Source of the DNA: Kiritimatiellia bacterium
Lineage (GTDB): Bacteria > Verrucomicrobiota > Kiritimatiellia > RFP12 > UBA1067
DNA: 8,114 nucleotides
Assembly: GCA_024405255.1 (NCBI GenBank)
Contig: JAKSOY010000202.1
Location: forward strand, 1-8,114
Direction of reading: 5' to 3'
Shown here: positions 1-7,567 of the stretch, piece by piece
Numbering within the stretch: position 1 is the first letter of the stretch
Layout: each line of letters starts with the position of its first letter
The notes under the pieces: generated by a model
Databases searched by the model: none
Seen by the model: only the letters and a program-made list of their open reading frames with translations
What the model was told of the DNA's origin: nothing
Position numbers and translations under genes: made by a program

Positions 1-34
1 GTACGGCCGCGAAAACAACCCGCCGACTCCTCAT
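1..34 (-). CDS. 5' end of a gene continuing off the left edge (partial)
   Basis: Only eleven codons are visible, reading MRSRRVVFAAV. A strong Shine-Dalgarno (GGAGGAGG, about 10 nt upstream) and the position 24 nt after the stop of the giant exported-protein gene support a real start and likely co-transcription with it. The basic run followed by hydrophobic residues looks like the beginning of a signal peptide or membrane anchor, but too little is present to be sure. No function can be assigned. Confidence 0.55.
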   Translation of the reverse strand, partial: MRSRRVVFAAV

Positions 35-44
35 ACTCGCAATT

Positions 45-52
45 CCTCCTCC
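45..52 (-). promoter_or_regulatory. Shine-Dalgarno of the left-edge gene
   Basis: On the minus strand this reads GGAGGAGG, 10 nt before the ATG at 34-32. It lies in the 24-nt gap after the giant gene, with no room for a separate promoter or terminator, so the two genes are probably translated from one mRNA. Confidence 0.55.
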
Positions 53-58
53 AAATGA

Positions 59-3000
59 CTAGCGCAAGTAGATCACAGTGCCTTCACGACGCTGCACCCA
101 GATGCCGGTGTCGTCTACCCACAGGCGGTTGGCCTTGGCCGACATGCGGTCCAGAACGATGGTGGCACCGTTCTCGGGCTTCGCCTCCCAGGTGACGACC
201 GGCTGCGTCTCGTGCTGGGAGAAGACGCGGCCGCTCACGTCGAGCGTCACCTCGGCGCCTTCCGCGAAGGTCATATAGAACGGCGTCTTATTGTCGCTGG
301 TCCACACTTCGAGGCTCTTCGTGGAGAACGGCGTCGTCCAGGTTCTGAGGTCGAGCGTCGAATTGTTCTGGAGCTCGATCGACGGGATGTAGCCCGTGAG
401 CGGCGTGAACCGGCCCCGCACCTTCGTCAGGGCACTCGGCGTGCTCCATCCCCACGCGGCGTCATGCCGCAGCGTCAGGTCGTGAACCGTGAGCGTGTTC
501 TTGATCTCCAGGCGGCAGTTGAGGTCGAAGTCGACCGTCGGAGCCGTCACCTCGCCGACCAGCCACAACTGGCCGTCGCCGTTCATCTTCACCGCGCCGC
601 CGTTCGCAATCGTCACACCCCCCATGTACAGGTATTTGCCGGTCTCGAGATTGACGGTAAACGTATGGCCTTGCAGGTCGAAGTTCGGCGTGTCCGGATT
701 GGCATTGAAGAGCGTCGAGTAGGCCATTGTGAACGTCGTATCGGATTCGAGGCGATAGATGTCGAGTCCACCCCATGTCGTCTGGGTCATGTCGCAGCCG
801 GTATTCGCGAGCGCGCCGCCTGCGAACGTCAGCGGGAAGCCGCGGTAGTCGTAGTTGCCCTTGATGTCGAGGAGGCCACCTTCCACGCGGATGGATGCAC
901 CATGCGGACCCAAGAGGGACATCTGCCACGGCGAATACGTTGCCGAAGAGGATCCCGAAACGGGCGTATTGAGCACGCCGGCGCGAATCACCGTGCCGCC
1001 GGTGTAGGTCTGTTCGCCCAACGCCGGACAATAGATACCCTCGCCGTTCTTCACGAGCCGCGCATTTTCCTTGAGCGCAAACGCCTTCGTGTTGGTGAAC
1101 GTCACATCCGCCGGAATATCGAGGTCGAGCGTTCCCGGCGTTCCCACGGACGTATCGGTGATCGTGATCTTGTTTTCCGCCACAAGGCCGCCGAGCGAGA
1201 GGGTGTGTCCGCGCAGATCGATGAGCGTATTCACCATGACCTTCACATTGGCGAGTCCTCGCCAGTCAAGATCGTCCGTAAGGGCGAACGACGGCGAAAG
1301 CTCGAAGTACTCCCACGCGGGATTCGCATCCGGCGGAATCGTGAGCGTCGCACCGTTCGCCACCTTCACGCGCGACCCCGCGTGCGGGAGGCCATTTGGC
1401 ACCGTCGCACCCAGTACGTTCTCGCAGAGCCAGTTGCCCGGCGTCGTGATGTCGCGCGTACCGGCCAATCCGGTCCAGGTCGCCTTCTCCACGAAGGTCT
1501 CGGGGTGGAAGGTGAGGAGCAGCTCTCCGCCGGAGGTGCCGACCGTGCGCGTCGTCAACACGAAATCGGAAGAGGCAACGCTTGTCGCGTCGAAGAGCGA
1601 GGTGAGGTCCGCATTCGCGGGGACGCCCACTTCGCCTTCCTCCCACGTCATCAACCGATAGCGCCCTTCCGAGGCACCCGCGAGTTCCGGCGCGAGGGCG
1701 ATTTTCGCGCCCGCGCTGAAGGACGGCGCCGTGTGCAGTTTGATCGTGGTCGTCAGCGGATTCAGCACGAGGCGGCAGGCGCTCGCCACTTCAAACGTGA
1801 GGCCGTTCACTTCGCCCGGCACCGTCACCGTGAAATCACCCGCCGTGAGCGCCGTCGGGTCTTCGAAGAGGAAATTCTCCTCGCTGAACTTGATCGACGC
1901 CTTCCCGTTGATTTCCACGCACAGCGGGTAGCCGTTCGGTGAAAAGTTGTTTGCGCCATAGCCGCCGTAGGTGTCGCCCGCGATCAGAGCGAACGCATGC
2001 CAGCCGGCCGAGACCGTGACCGTCGAGGTGACGGCCTTCTGGAAGGTCGAATTGACCACCACCCAAGTATTGTCGATGGCAAGCGCCATGTAGTCGTCAT
2101 AACCCTGGGTGATCTTCCATTCGCCCGCCTGCTCGGGCCGCACGTAAAACCAGCCGTCGAAACGGCACTGGCTGCAGCGCACGTATTGCGTCTGCCAGGC
2201 CGTACCGTTGCCCGCGACTCCCGCAAAACTCCGTTCAGCATGGACCTCAGTCACATAGTCCGCCAGCGGCATGTCGACCCACAAGTCGTTCGCCATGCCC
2301 GAGCGCGTGCCGCCGTAGGACCGATGATGGAAGAGGAGCGTGCTCGTGGGCGTGGCCGTGACCTGCAGGAGGTTGCCCGAAAGGACCGGCGTGTAGCGCA
2401 TGTTCGTGAAGCGCAGATAGTCCGCGATGTTCGCATTGGTCGCCCCCGTCGGCAGATGAAGACCCGTCGCGAGAGTGAAGAGCGCGCCCGAACCGTTCCA
2501 GTCCGCCTTGAATTCGTCCGTATAGTCCACCGTCACGCGCGCATCCGCCGCCATCGTGACCGACTGCCAGGTGATCGGACCCGCCGCGACGAGACCGCAC
2601 CGGCCGTTGAAGAAGACGTCGGTCGACTCATCCGGCACGCCGTTCACCACGGGATTGCCGTTGAGGTTCACGCAGGACCAGTTGGCCGGGTCCGTTACAT
2701 CGCCCGTTTCACCCTTACCCGTCCAGGTCGCCTGTGCGACGGCATTCGGATTCGCCCCGTAGTAGACGGCACCGCTCGTCACGAAGAGGCGCTCCCCGAG
2801 CGCGGCCGTAGCCGCATCGAGCGTGAACGTCACGCCCGACGGCACGGCGCGCGTGAGCCCCAGCAGCATCGTACCTGCCTCCGGACGCGCCCCGTTCAGA
2901 TTGATCGTCACCGAAATTCCTCCTTCGAGGGTAAAGAACGACGTCGCCATCGTCGCCGTCGGCGTCATATCCAAGGTCAACGCGGCCACCGCCGCCGAGC

Positions 3001-4993
3001 GGTTGACGATCGTCGGATTCGTACCGGCCGCATCGCCCGCCGCAAGCTTCAGCGAATAGCCGTTCAGGTCGGTCGTGAAGCCGGCCGGCACCGCGAGGGA
3101 CGACTGCGTCCCCGTGGGGATTTCCACGCCGCCCCCGAACGCGCCCGTACCCACATTCGGGTAGAGCACCTGGTTTGCGCGATCCCAGAGCGCAACACCG
3201 TCCGCAGTCTTGACGGGGATGAAGTCGCGCACGCAATTCACCCCCTGGTACATCTGCGTGGAGTAGCAGCGAATGGTCCCCTGTCCGTCGCCAGGGGCTG
3301 CAACACCGCCATGGTTATGCGCGAAGAGATAGAGGGGACGGTCCACACGGAAGTTATAGCGCACATACTGGCAGCGCAACACGCCGTCGATGTAGTTCAG
3401 CGCACCGTTCTTCTCCACCACGTGGCGCCCCGCCGGTACGATGGGCGTAAACGGCGCCGTCTGGTTTTCATAGGCGCAATAGACAGTCGTTGAATCGTTG
3501 CCGTACATGTAGGTGGTCTTATACCACCATTTGGTCGTACTCGTGGGATTCTGGCTACAGCCGAACCAGTATTCACGTGCACTGGCCACATCCACATCCA
3601 TCACCGTGCGCGTATCCTGATCGGGCTTGTAGTCGGTGTTCACATAGCTGCCAGCCGGCGCATCGAGGAAGGTGAGCGGCCGTCCCACGAGACCCGTCGG
3701 CTGCGGGGCGGAAGCGAGCGTACCACGCCAGTCGCACGCTCCGGCGAGGCGCACGTCCGTAAACCGAAGCTCCTTGCAGGTGAGCGTCGAGCCGAGCGGC
3801 AGGTTGAAGGCGCCCGTACCGCCCACCGAAATGACCGTATCGCTTCCCGGCACGCCACCCTGAATGACATGGCCGCCCACATCCTTGCAGGTCCAGTTCG
3901 CGGAATCCGACACATTCGACCGATCGCCCGCACCCGTCCACGTCGCCGTCGCCGGCATGGCATTGACAACGGAGAAAACGACATTCCCTTCGAAGACGAC
4001 CGTCTTTGCGTCGAGCGTACCGCCCGTGGAACCATCCACGATCAACTGGCCGCCACCCACGCTGTCGCAAATCGTCACGCCATTGGCAAGCGTCCCCTTC
4101 GCACCCGCGATGCGCAGCACGTGCCCCTGCAAATCGAGCCGCAGACCCGCCGGCAGCTGCAGCACGCCGAGGCCCCGCCAATCGCAGTCCGCCGCGAGGT
4201 AGACGTTGTTGTTCTGGTTGCCGAGTTGCACATCCCCCATTTCGAACGGCACTTCGCCCGCCCCGTTGATCGTAATCAGCATCGGCGTACTCATGCCGTT
4301 GTAGGACAGGGTCGCTCCCTCGCCGCCGAAGGTGTCGCCGCAGATGATCACGAAGTCGTGCCAACCCGCCGTCGCCGTCCACGAGCTATTCGCATCCACC
4401 GTATAGGTGTTGTTGAAGACGGCTTGCACACCGTCGAAGTAGCAGACGAAATAGTCATCAAACCTCTGGCGAATGGCCCACGTGCCGACTTGGGACGGCG
4501 GCACGAAGAAGCGCCCTTCAATGCGCACCTGCGCGTTGTTGACCCCCGCAGCCCAATTGTTAAACGCATACTCGCCGAGGCTCGTATAGTCGCACACAGG
4601 AAGATTCTTCCACGTGTCGTCGTTCATGCCGATCTTGCCGTCGGCCTTGGAATCCCCCGCATAGCGAGCGAATTCCCGATTGCGGAAATAGTTTCCGTAG
4701 AAGGCCTTCGACCCGCCCGTCGGCGAGAAGACGACGCGCGACCAGCGCACGGTACTCCCCGGCGGACACTGAAACGCCGTAGAACCCGTAATGAAGAGAT
4801 GAGACCCCTCGGCCGACGGAACGGCATCCGGCACGTCCTCCATCGCCAGATTGTAGCACGCCCAGTTCGAGGCCGCACCCGTATCGCCGTTTGCCGCGCC
4901 CGTATAGACCGCATAGGCAACCGGCGTCTCAGCGAGAGCCCCAAGACATCCCGCCACCACGCACCCAACCATGAATCGAGTCAATTTCATCAT
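59..4993 (-). CDS. Giant exported multi-domain surface protein (PA14-like, LamG-like, autotransporter-type beta repeat)
   Basis: The predicted product is about 1644 residues. I chose the ATG at 4993 because GAAAGG lies 7 nt upstream and the next residues form a signal peptide (MMKLTRF, then a hydrophobic stretch, then ALA|E at 19-22). An ATG at 5029 has no ribosome site. A VAGC motif in the hydrophobic stretch leaves a lipoprotein as a weaker option. Four 'TWTG...NW.C'-type modules start near residues 29, 350, 755 and 1171. PA14-like domains span about 97-244 and 885-1030, each with an Asp-Asp pair (179-180, 966-967); in PA14 lectins such a pair binds calcium and sugar. A LamG-like jelly roll spans about 431-622 and ends in RDFIPVKTADGVALWD. 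An autotransporter-associated beta-strand repeat (LVKNGEG...YTGGTVIRAGVL) is at 1313-1341. I see no C-terminal beta-barrel, PEP-CTERM or LPXTG signal, so the attachment mode is unknown. A glycan-binding or adhesive role is inference. It has its own promoter. Confidence 0.92.
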   Translation of the reverse strand: MMKLTRFMVGCVVAGCLGALAETPVAYAVYTGAANGDTGAASNWACYNLAMEDVPDAVPSAEGSHLFITGSTAFQCPPGSTVRWSRVVFSPTGGSKAFYGNYFRNREFARYAGDSKADGKIGMNDDTWKNLPVCDYTSLGEYAFNNWAAGVNNAQVRIEGRFFVPPSQVGTWAIRQRFDDYFVCYFDGVQAVFNNTYTVDANSSWTATAGWHDFVIICGDTFGGEGATLSYNGMSTPMLITINGAGEVPFEMGDVQLGNQNNNVYLAADCDWRGLGVLQLPAGLRLDLQGHVLRIAGAKGTLANGVTICDSVGGGQLIVDGSTGGTLDAKTVVFEGNVVFSVVNAMPATATWTGAGDRSNVSDSANWTCKDVGGHVIQGGVPGSDTVISVGGTGAFNLPLGSTLTCKELRFTDVRLAGACDWRGTLASAPQPTGLVGRPLTFLDAPAGSYVNTDYKPDQDTRTVMDVDVASAREYWFGCSQNPTSTTKWWYKTTYMYGNDSTTVYCAYENQTAPFTPIVPAGRHVVEKNGALNYIDGVLRCQYVRYNFRVDRPLYLFAHNHGGVAAPGDGQGTIRCYSTQMYQGVNCVRDFIPVKTADGVALWDRANQVLYPNVGTGAFGGGVEIPTGTQSSLAVPAGFTTDLNGYSLKLAAGDAAGTNPTIVNRSAAVAALTLDMTPTATMATSFFTLEGGISVTINLNGARPEAGTMLLGLTRAVPSGVTFTLDAATAALGERLFVTSGAVYYGANPNAVAQATWTGKGETGDVTDPANWSCVNLNGNPVVNGVPDESTDVFFNGRCGLVAAGPITWQSVTMAADARVTVDYTDEFKADWNGSGALFTLATGLHLPTGATNANIADYLRFTNMRYTPVLSGNLLQVTATPTSTLLFHHRSYGGTRSGMANDLWVDMPLADYVTEVHAERSFAGVAGNGTAWQTQYVRCSQCRFDGWFYVRPEQAGEWKITQGYDDYMALAIDNTWVVVNSTFQKAVTSTVTVSAGWHAFALIAGDTYGGYGANNFSPNGYPLCVEINGKASIKFSEENFLFEDPTALTAGDFTVTVPGEVNGLTFEVASACRLVLNPLTTTIKLHTAPSFSAGAKIALAPELAGASEGRYRLMTWEEGEVGVPANADLTSLFDATSVASSDFVLTTRTVGTSGGELLLTFHPETFVEKATWTGLAGTRDITTPGNWLCENVLGATVPNGLPHAGSRVKVANGATLTIPPDANPAWEYFELSPSFALTDDLDWRGLANVKVMVNTLIDLRGHTLSLGGLVAENKITITDTSVGTPGTLDLDIPADVTFTNTKAFALKENARLVKNGEGIYCPALGEQTYTGGTVIRAGVLNTPVSGSSSATYSPWQMSLLGPHGASIRVEGGLLDIKGNYDYRGFPLTFAGGALANTGCDMTQTTWGGLDIYRLESDTTFTMAYSTLFNANPDTPNFDLQGHTFTVNLETGKYLYMGGVTIANGGAVKMNGDGQLWLVGEVTAPTVDFDLNCRLEIKNTLTVHDLTLRHDAAWGWSTPSALTKVRGRFTPLTGYIPSIELQNNSTLDLRTWTTPFSTKSLEVWTSDNKTPFYMTFAEGAEVTLDVSGRVFSQHETQPVVTWEAKPENGATIVLDRMSAKANRLWVDDTGIWVQRREGTVIYLR

Positions 4994-5000
4994 CTTGAAA

Positions 5001-5006
5001 CCTTTC
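5001..5006 (-). promoter_or_regulatory. Shine-Dalgarno deciding the start of the giant gene
   Basis: GAAAGG on the minus strand is 7 nt before the ATG at 4993 and 10 nt before the adjacent ATG at 4990. The upstream in-frame ATG at 5029 lacks any such site and would put a charged extension before the signal peptide. This favours 4993. Confidence 0.6.
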
Positions 5007-5058
5007 GAATCCTCTGCATGTTTTCTCATCCCGAAACACCTCGCCCCAGGACACTATC

Positions 5059-5088
5059 ATTCTATCACACCCCAAAGAATCCGGTCAA
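5059..5088 (-). promoter_or_regulatory. Sigma-70-type promoter of the giant gene
   Basis: On the minus strand, -35 TTGACC (5088-5083) is followed by an 18-nt spacer and -10 TAGAAT (5064-5059). A TG one base upstream of the -10 makes it an extended -10. Transcription would begin near 5052 and leave a leader of about 60 nt before the ATG at 4993. It sits just after the terminator of the preceding gene, so the giant gene is probably an independent transcription unit. Confidence 0.65.
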
Positions 5089-5112
5089 GCGAAACCGAAA
5101 TGGAACCTCGAC

Positions 5113-5154
5113 AAAAAAATTGGCGCGAAGCGTCAATTGCTTCGCGCCAATTTT
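5113..5154 (-). terminator. Intrinsic terminator after the Pro/Tyr-rich exported protein
   Basis: There is a perfect 16-bp inverted repeat (5116-5131 with 5139-5154; core TTGGCGCGAAGC / GCTTCGCGCCAA) around a 7-nt loop. Read on the minus strand, the stem runs into a run of seven T (5119-5113). It lies about 35 nt after the stop codon at 5190. On the plus strand the stem is followed by only four T, so termination in that direction would be weaker. Confidence 0.9.
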
Positions 5155-5189
5155 CACACAGAACGATTCTAAAACACCCGGCGACGGCA

Positions 5190-5681
5190 TCACGGCCAGA
5201 CCGTCACAAGGGTCGGCGGCCTCGTGTAGCACGCCCCGTTGTAGTAGTAGTTGAATCCGTCGTAGTAGTAACCATCGCCGTAGCAGAAGATGCCGTTGAT
5301 GTACATCTCCCAAGCGGCATCCACCCAGGTCCACGTGCGGTACGCAGCGATCAGCGGCGGCGGATGGGGTGGACGAGCCCAGAACCGGGCGCCGACCGGA
5401 CGAGGACGTACTCGCCGCGGCGGCGGAGGCAGTGCAGGGCGTCCGATGTGAGGACGAACCGGGGCCGGACGCGGAACCGCACGAGGCGCGGGTTTCACCT
5501 TATGTTCGATGCCCCTCGGCGCTTTCGGCGCCTGCACCTGACGTGGAGCGGGCCCACGGGCACCGCCTCGGGCAGGAGCCCCCCGCCCCCCATGCGGAGC
5601 GGCAAAGCAAGTTGCAGTCAGAACCAAACCGGCCACGAAGGCCATCCTGAGTTTCTTGTTGTTCGCTTCATCACCTTTCAC
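5190..5681 (-). CDS. Small exported protein, Pro/Arg-rich middle and Tyr/Gly-rich C-terminus
   Basis: The product is 163 residues and I do not recognise a family. The GTG start is preceded by GGGGAG only 3 nt away. Residues 1-13 are charged and 14-27 hydrophobic, ending in TCFA|AP, a good signal-peptidase I site, so the protein is probably exported. Residues about 33-108 are very rich in Pro, Arg and Ala and should be disordered and strongly basic. Residues about 115-155 form a compact aromatic segment with repeated NG/DG turns (MYINGIFCYGDG, then YYYDGFNYYYNG) and two cysteines (133, 151) that could pair outside the cytoplasm. The gene is followed by a clear terminator and preceded by an 89-nt gap in which I see no convincing promoter. 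A role in binding to the cell wall, polysaccharide or nucleic acid through the basic region is possible but unproven. Its composition matches the GC-rich left side. Confidence 0.8.
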   Translation of the reverse strand: MKGDEANNKKLRMAFVAGLVLTATCFAAPHGGRGAPARGGARGPAPRQVQAPKAPRGIEHKVKPAPRAVPRPAPVRPHIGRPALPPPPRRVRPRPVGARFWARPPHPPPLIAAYRTWTWVDAAWEMYINGIFCYGDGYYYDGFNYYYNGACYTRPPTLVTVWP

Positions 5682-5684
5682 TTT

Positions 5685-5698
5685 CTCCCCTAGCGGGG
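5685..5698 (-). promoter_or_regulatory. Ribosome site that can fold into a small hairpin
   Basis: The mRNA reads CCCC-GCTA-GGGGAG-AAA-GTG. The GGGG of the Shine-Dalgarno can pair with CCCC just upstream, giving a 4-bp all-GC stem with a 4-nt loop. This could dampen initiation. It is short and may be chance. Confidence 0.3.
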
Positions 5699-5770
5699 TC
5701 GCAAGTGATTAGGCGATTCTTCAACCAAAATCTGACACCCGTCATTGATCCGTATTCGATTCAGAAACCG

Positions 5771-6304
5771 TTAGCAGTTCCGCGTCCCTTCGTTCAACAG
5801 CCATTTCCAAGCAGGAACGATCTTAATTCCGTCTTCCGTTTCACGCTCCTCGCCATCAGTGACAATCACGCAGTCCGAGATTCCCGTTTCCGCCTTTGCC
5901 TCACGCATCGCCAAAAGCTCTCGCCTTTCAGTCTCGCCTTCTGAGAGATCAGAACACACCTGTATGAGCCGCTCATCTTTCGTCACTTCATCGCGCACAA
6001 TGAAATCAATCTCCCGACCATTTAATGATGAAATTGGTACCCATAGCGGCTCATATTCTATCACAAGCACCCTATGCCCGTCAATCATTTGGCCGTAATC
6101 ACGGCCACTTTTCACATTGTTTGGCCGCAAATACATCCAAAGCCTAACTGGCGGCTCTTGAACGAAAAGATCGACACCTTGAACGAGAAATGGCAAAAAT
6201 TCTGGTGCATATCGTATTATCGCATTAATCCTACTTTGTAAATATAAAAGTTGCACTTTTTTACATAGAGCACTTTTTTTGATAACACCTTCCCTTTGAG
6301 CCAT
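5771..6304 (-). pseudogene. Probable remnant carrying the C-terminus of a DUF4143-type ATPase
   Basis: The ORF has 177 codons. From about residue 95 it matches my knowledge of the C-terminal end of DUF4143 ATP-binding proteins: GREIDFIV, then LIQVCSDLS, an E/R-rich helix, DCVIVTDGEE, and finally IKIVPAWKWLL. The E98-x-D100 and IQV (114-116) fit the degenerate PD-(D/E)XK-like core of that domain. Full proteins of this group are about 400 residues and begin with a P-loop AAA domain; none is visible here. The first 90 residues resemble nothing I know. The ATG follows directly on an in-frame TAG and has no Shine-Dalgarno within normal distance; the nearest GGGGAG is about 18 nt away. I therefore read it as a truncated or rearranged gene. 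The alternative is a short intact protein with a divergent N-terminus. Confidence 0.55.
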
Positions 6305-6426
6305 CTACGTGCTCACATACAGCTCCCCATCCCGCACCGTCAAATAGGCACACCCGGTCATACCCATAAGGCAAACCGCCAACAGGACACAACGACCTTC
6401 GCCATTCTGACTTTCTTCCCATCCAT
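6305..6426 (-). pseudogene. Tiny lipoprotein gene, apparently frameshifted
   Basis: From the ATG at 6426 the frame reads MDGKKVRMAKVVV, a typical basic n-region, but soon hits a stop. In the neighbouring frame, joined by a -1 shift near 6385-6395, the sequence continues CVLLAVCLMGMTGC and ends AYLTVRDGELYVST with TAG at 6307-6305. Together these form a textbook lipoprotein signal with a MTGC lipobox and a mature peptide of only about 15 residues. The second frame has no ATG of its own before the signal. I infer a decayed gene or a sequencing error. The stop codon directly abuts the ATG of the next ORF. The family is unknown. Confidence 0.4.
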
Positions 6427-6432
6427 GCGCCC

Positions 6433-6441
6433 ATTATAGCA
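6433..6441 (-). promoter_or_regulatory. Extended -10 promoter before the tiny lipoprotein frame
   Basis: The minus strand reads TGCTATAAT, a perfect -10 with the extended TGn element. No good -35 is found at 16-18 nt upstream. Only 6 nt separate the box from the ATG at 6426, so transcription would start at or next to the start codon. Confidence 0.45.
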
Positions 6442-6472
6442 TCGATTTACCGGAAAAACATTTGCCGTACAC

Positions 6473-7561
6473 TTACTTAGACATCTTCCCAAGTACACGG
6501 ATTAAACAATTCCGTGCATCCTTCACAATATAATCAATTCCAGAACGCAATGCCAAATCATACAATTCCTTCGCCTTCATAAGATCAATCTCGACTCCCT
6601 TACCATATTCATACATCAAGCCAAGATAGCACTGCGCTCGAGCATCCCCAGCGGCGGCGGCCTTGCGGAACCATTCCACCGCCTGCTTCTCATCCTTCTC
6701 GACTCCCCTGCCCTGGTCATACATCACGCCAAGATTGCACTGCGCTCGAGCATCCCCAGCGTCAGCGGCCTTGCGGTACCATTCCACCGCCTGCTTCTCA
6801 TCCTTCTTGACTCCCCTGCCATATTCATACATCATACCAAGATTGCACTGCGCTCGAGCATCCCCAGCGGCGGCGGCCTTGCGGTACTGTTCCACTAATG
6901 ATATATCCGAAGTTACATCTTTCTTCGGAGAATTTTCAACCGCATCACTTGTAGATCTTTCGTGCCGCTCACCATTCTCGTTTGTTAGGTTAGCAGTGAT
7001 CTTCCCAATCTGTTTGATCTGGTCCTCAACGGTTTGCGTCTTCTCTTGCAAAGCATGATACCCTTGTTTTACAGTTTCTAAATCCTTTTCAGCTTGTTCA
7101 ACTTTTTTCAAAGCTTTATTTACCGATTCTTGTGCTCCTTTGACTGCGGTATCAACCTTTTCCGCCATGGTCTCCTCCATGCGCTTACGCTCATCGCTTA
7201 ATGATCGCTGTTGCAACAAGTAACCAGCTAGAGGAATCAACATGCCAATCAAAACGCCAAAGAAACCTAAAATCGTCATCCACGAATTCATTTCATTTCG
7301 AAGCGAACTCTCGGCTTCCTTAAAGGCTTTGAACACAGCATCTCCGCGCTTCGTCGATTCAGAGATCGTAACTTCCGGGTAGATACGTGGTCCTGCCAGG
7401 TTTTCGACTTTCACTACATATGTCATTTCAACAGGCATCGGCGGAGATTTCAAAACTCCAACCATTTCCCGTAGCCAAAGACCCGCACAAATTGCAACTG
7501 CGACAATAATGAGCAAAACGGCCGAAGGAACCATAACTAGACCAAATTCTTTTATTCTCAC
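6473..7561 (-). CDS. Two-helix membrane protein with coiled coil and three Sel1 repeats
   Basis: The product is 362 residues. The GTG start is supported by GGAGA 6 nt upstream and by overlap with the stop of the preceding frame (GTGA). Helix 1 is at about 9-31 and helix 2 at about 94-116. The 60-residue loop between them should be periplasmic, because positive charges lie at the N-terminus and after helix 2. Residues about 118-195 form a charged coiled coil. Residues 226-333 are three 36-residue Sel1/TPR-like repeats (YRKAA.AGDARAQCNLG.MY..GRGV), followed by a degenerate fourth helix pair. Sel1 repeats are known scaffolds for protein-protein contacts; here they would be cytoplasmic. The second and third units from the right differ at only about 8 of 108 bases, which points to recent duplication. 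No catalytic motif is present. A scaffold or signalling role at the inner membrane is inference. The GC content is lower than in the left part of the window. Confidence 0.9.
   Translation of the reverse strand: MRIKEFGLVMVPSAVLLIIVAVAICAGLWLREMVGVLKSPPMPVEMTYVVKVENLAGPRIYPEVTISESTKRGDAVFKAFKEAESSLRNEMNSWMTILGFFGVLIGMLIPLAGYLLQQRSLSDERKRMEETMAEKVDTAVKGAQESVNKALKKVEQAEKDLETVKQGYHALQEKTQTVEDQIKQIGKITANLTNENGERHERSTSDAVENSPKKDVTSDISLVEQYRKAAAAGDARAQCNLGMMYEYGRGVKKDEKQAVEWYRKAADAGDARAQCNLGVMYDQGRGVEKDEKQAVEWFRKAAAAGDARAQCYLGLMYEYGKGVEIDLMKAKELYDLALRSGIDYIVKDARNCLIRVLGKMSK
6563..6886 (-). repeat. Three tandem 108-bp units inside the Sel1 gene
   Basis: The units are 6886-6779, 6778-6671 and 6670-6563, each encoding one 36-residue Sel1 repeat. 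By my count the first two differ at about 8 of 108 positions. The third shares the first half closely (GATGCTCGAGCGCAGTG core) and diverges in its second half. Confidence 0.85.
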
Positions 7562-7567
7562 CTTATG

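Noticed and set aside
212..1942. Long plus-strand open frame (576 codons) opposite the giant gene
   Set aside because: It is very rich in Arg, His and Glu, has no domain or ribosome site, and mirrors the GC-rich codons of the minus-strand gene.
1997..3493. Plus-strand open frame of 498 codons
   Set aside because: It has the same Arg/His/Glu-rich shadow composition. The minus strand here encodes a continuous protein with recognisable domains.
4993..5029. ATG at 5029 as the start of the giant protein
   Set aside because: It has no Shine-Dalgarno and would place 12 mostly charged or polar residues ahead of a good signal peptide. The ATG at 4993 has GAAAGG at the right distance.
3869..5254. Plus-strand open frame of 461 codons
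   Set aside because: It is a shadow of the giant gene that also runs through its promoter and the terminator hairpin. No start signal was seen.
6073..6240. Plus-strand 55-codon frame (MPVNHLAVITATFHIVWPQI...) opposite the unknown half of the DUF4143 remnant
   Set aside because: Its composition is protein-like, with a segment NWRLLNEKIDTLNEKWQKFW, but it has no ribosome site, no promoter and no known family. It could be a chance frame. It is worth keeping in mind, because the minus-strand half here is also unrecognised.
6663..7058. Plus-strand repetitive frame opposite the Sel1 repeats
   Set aside because: Its repeats arise only because the underlying DNA is the Sel1 tandem repeat. It has no start signal, and the minus-strand protein is clearly real.
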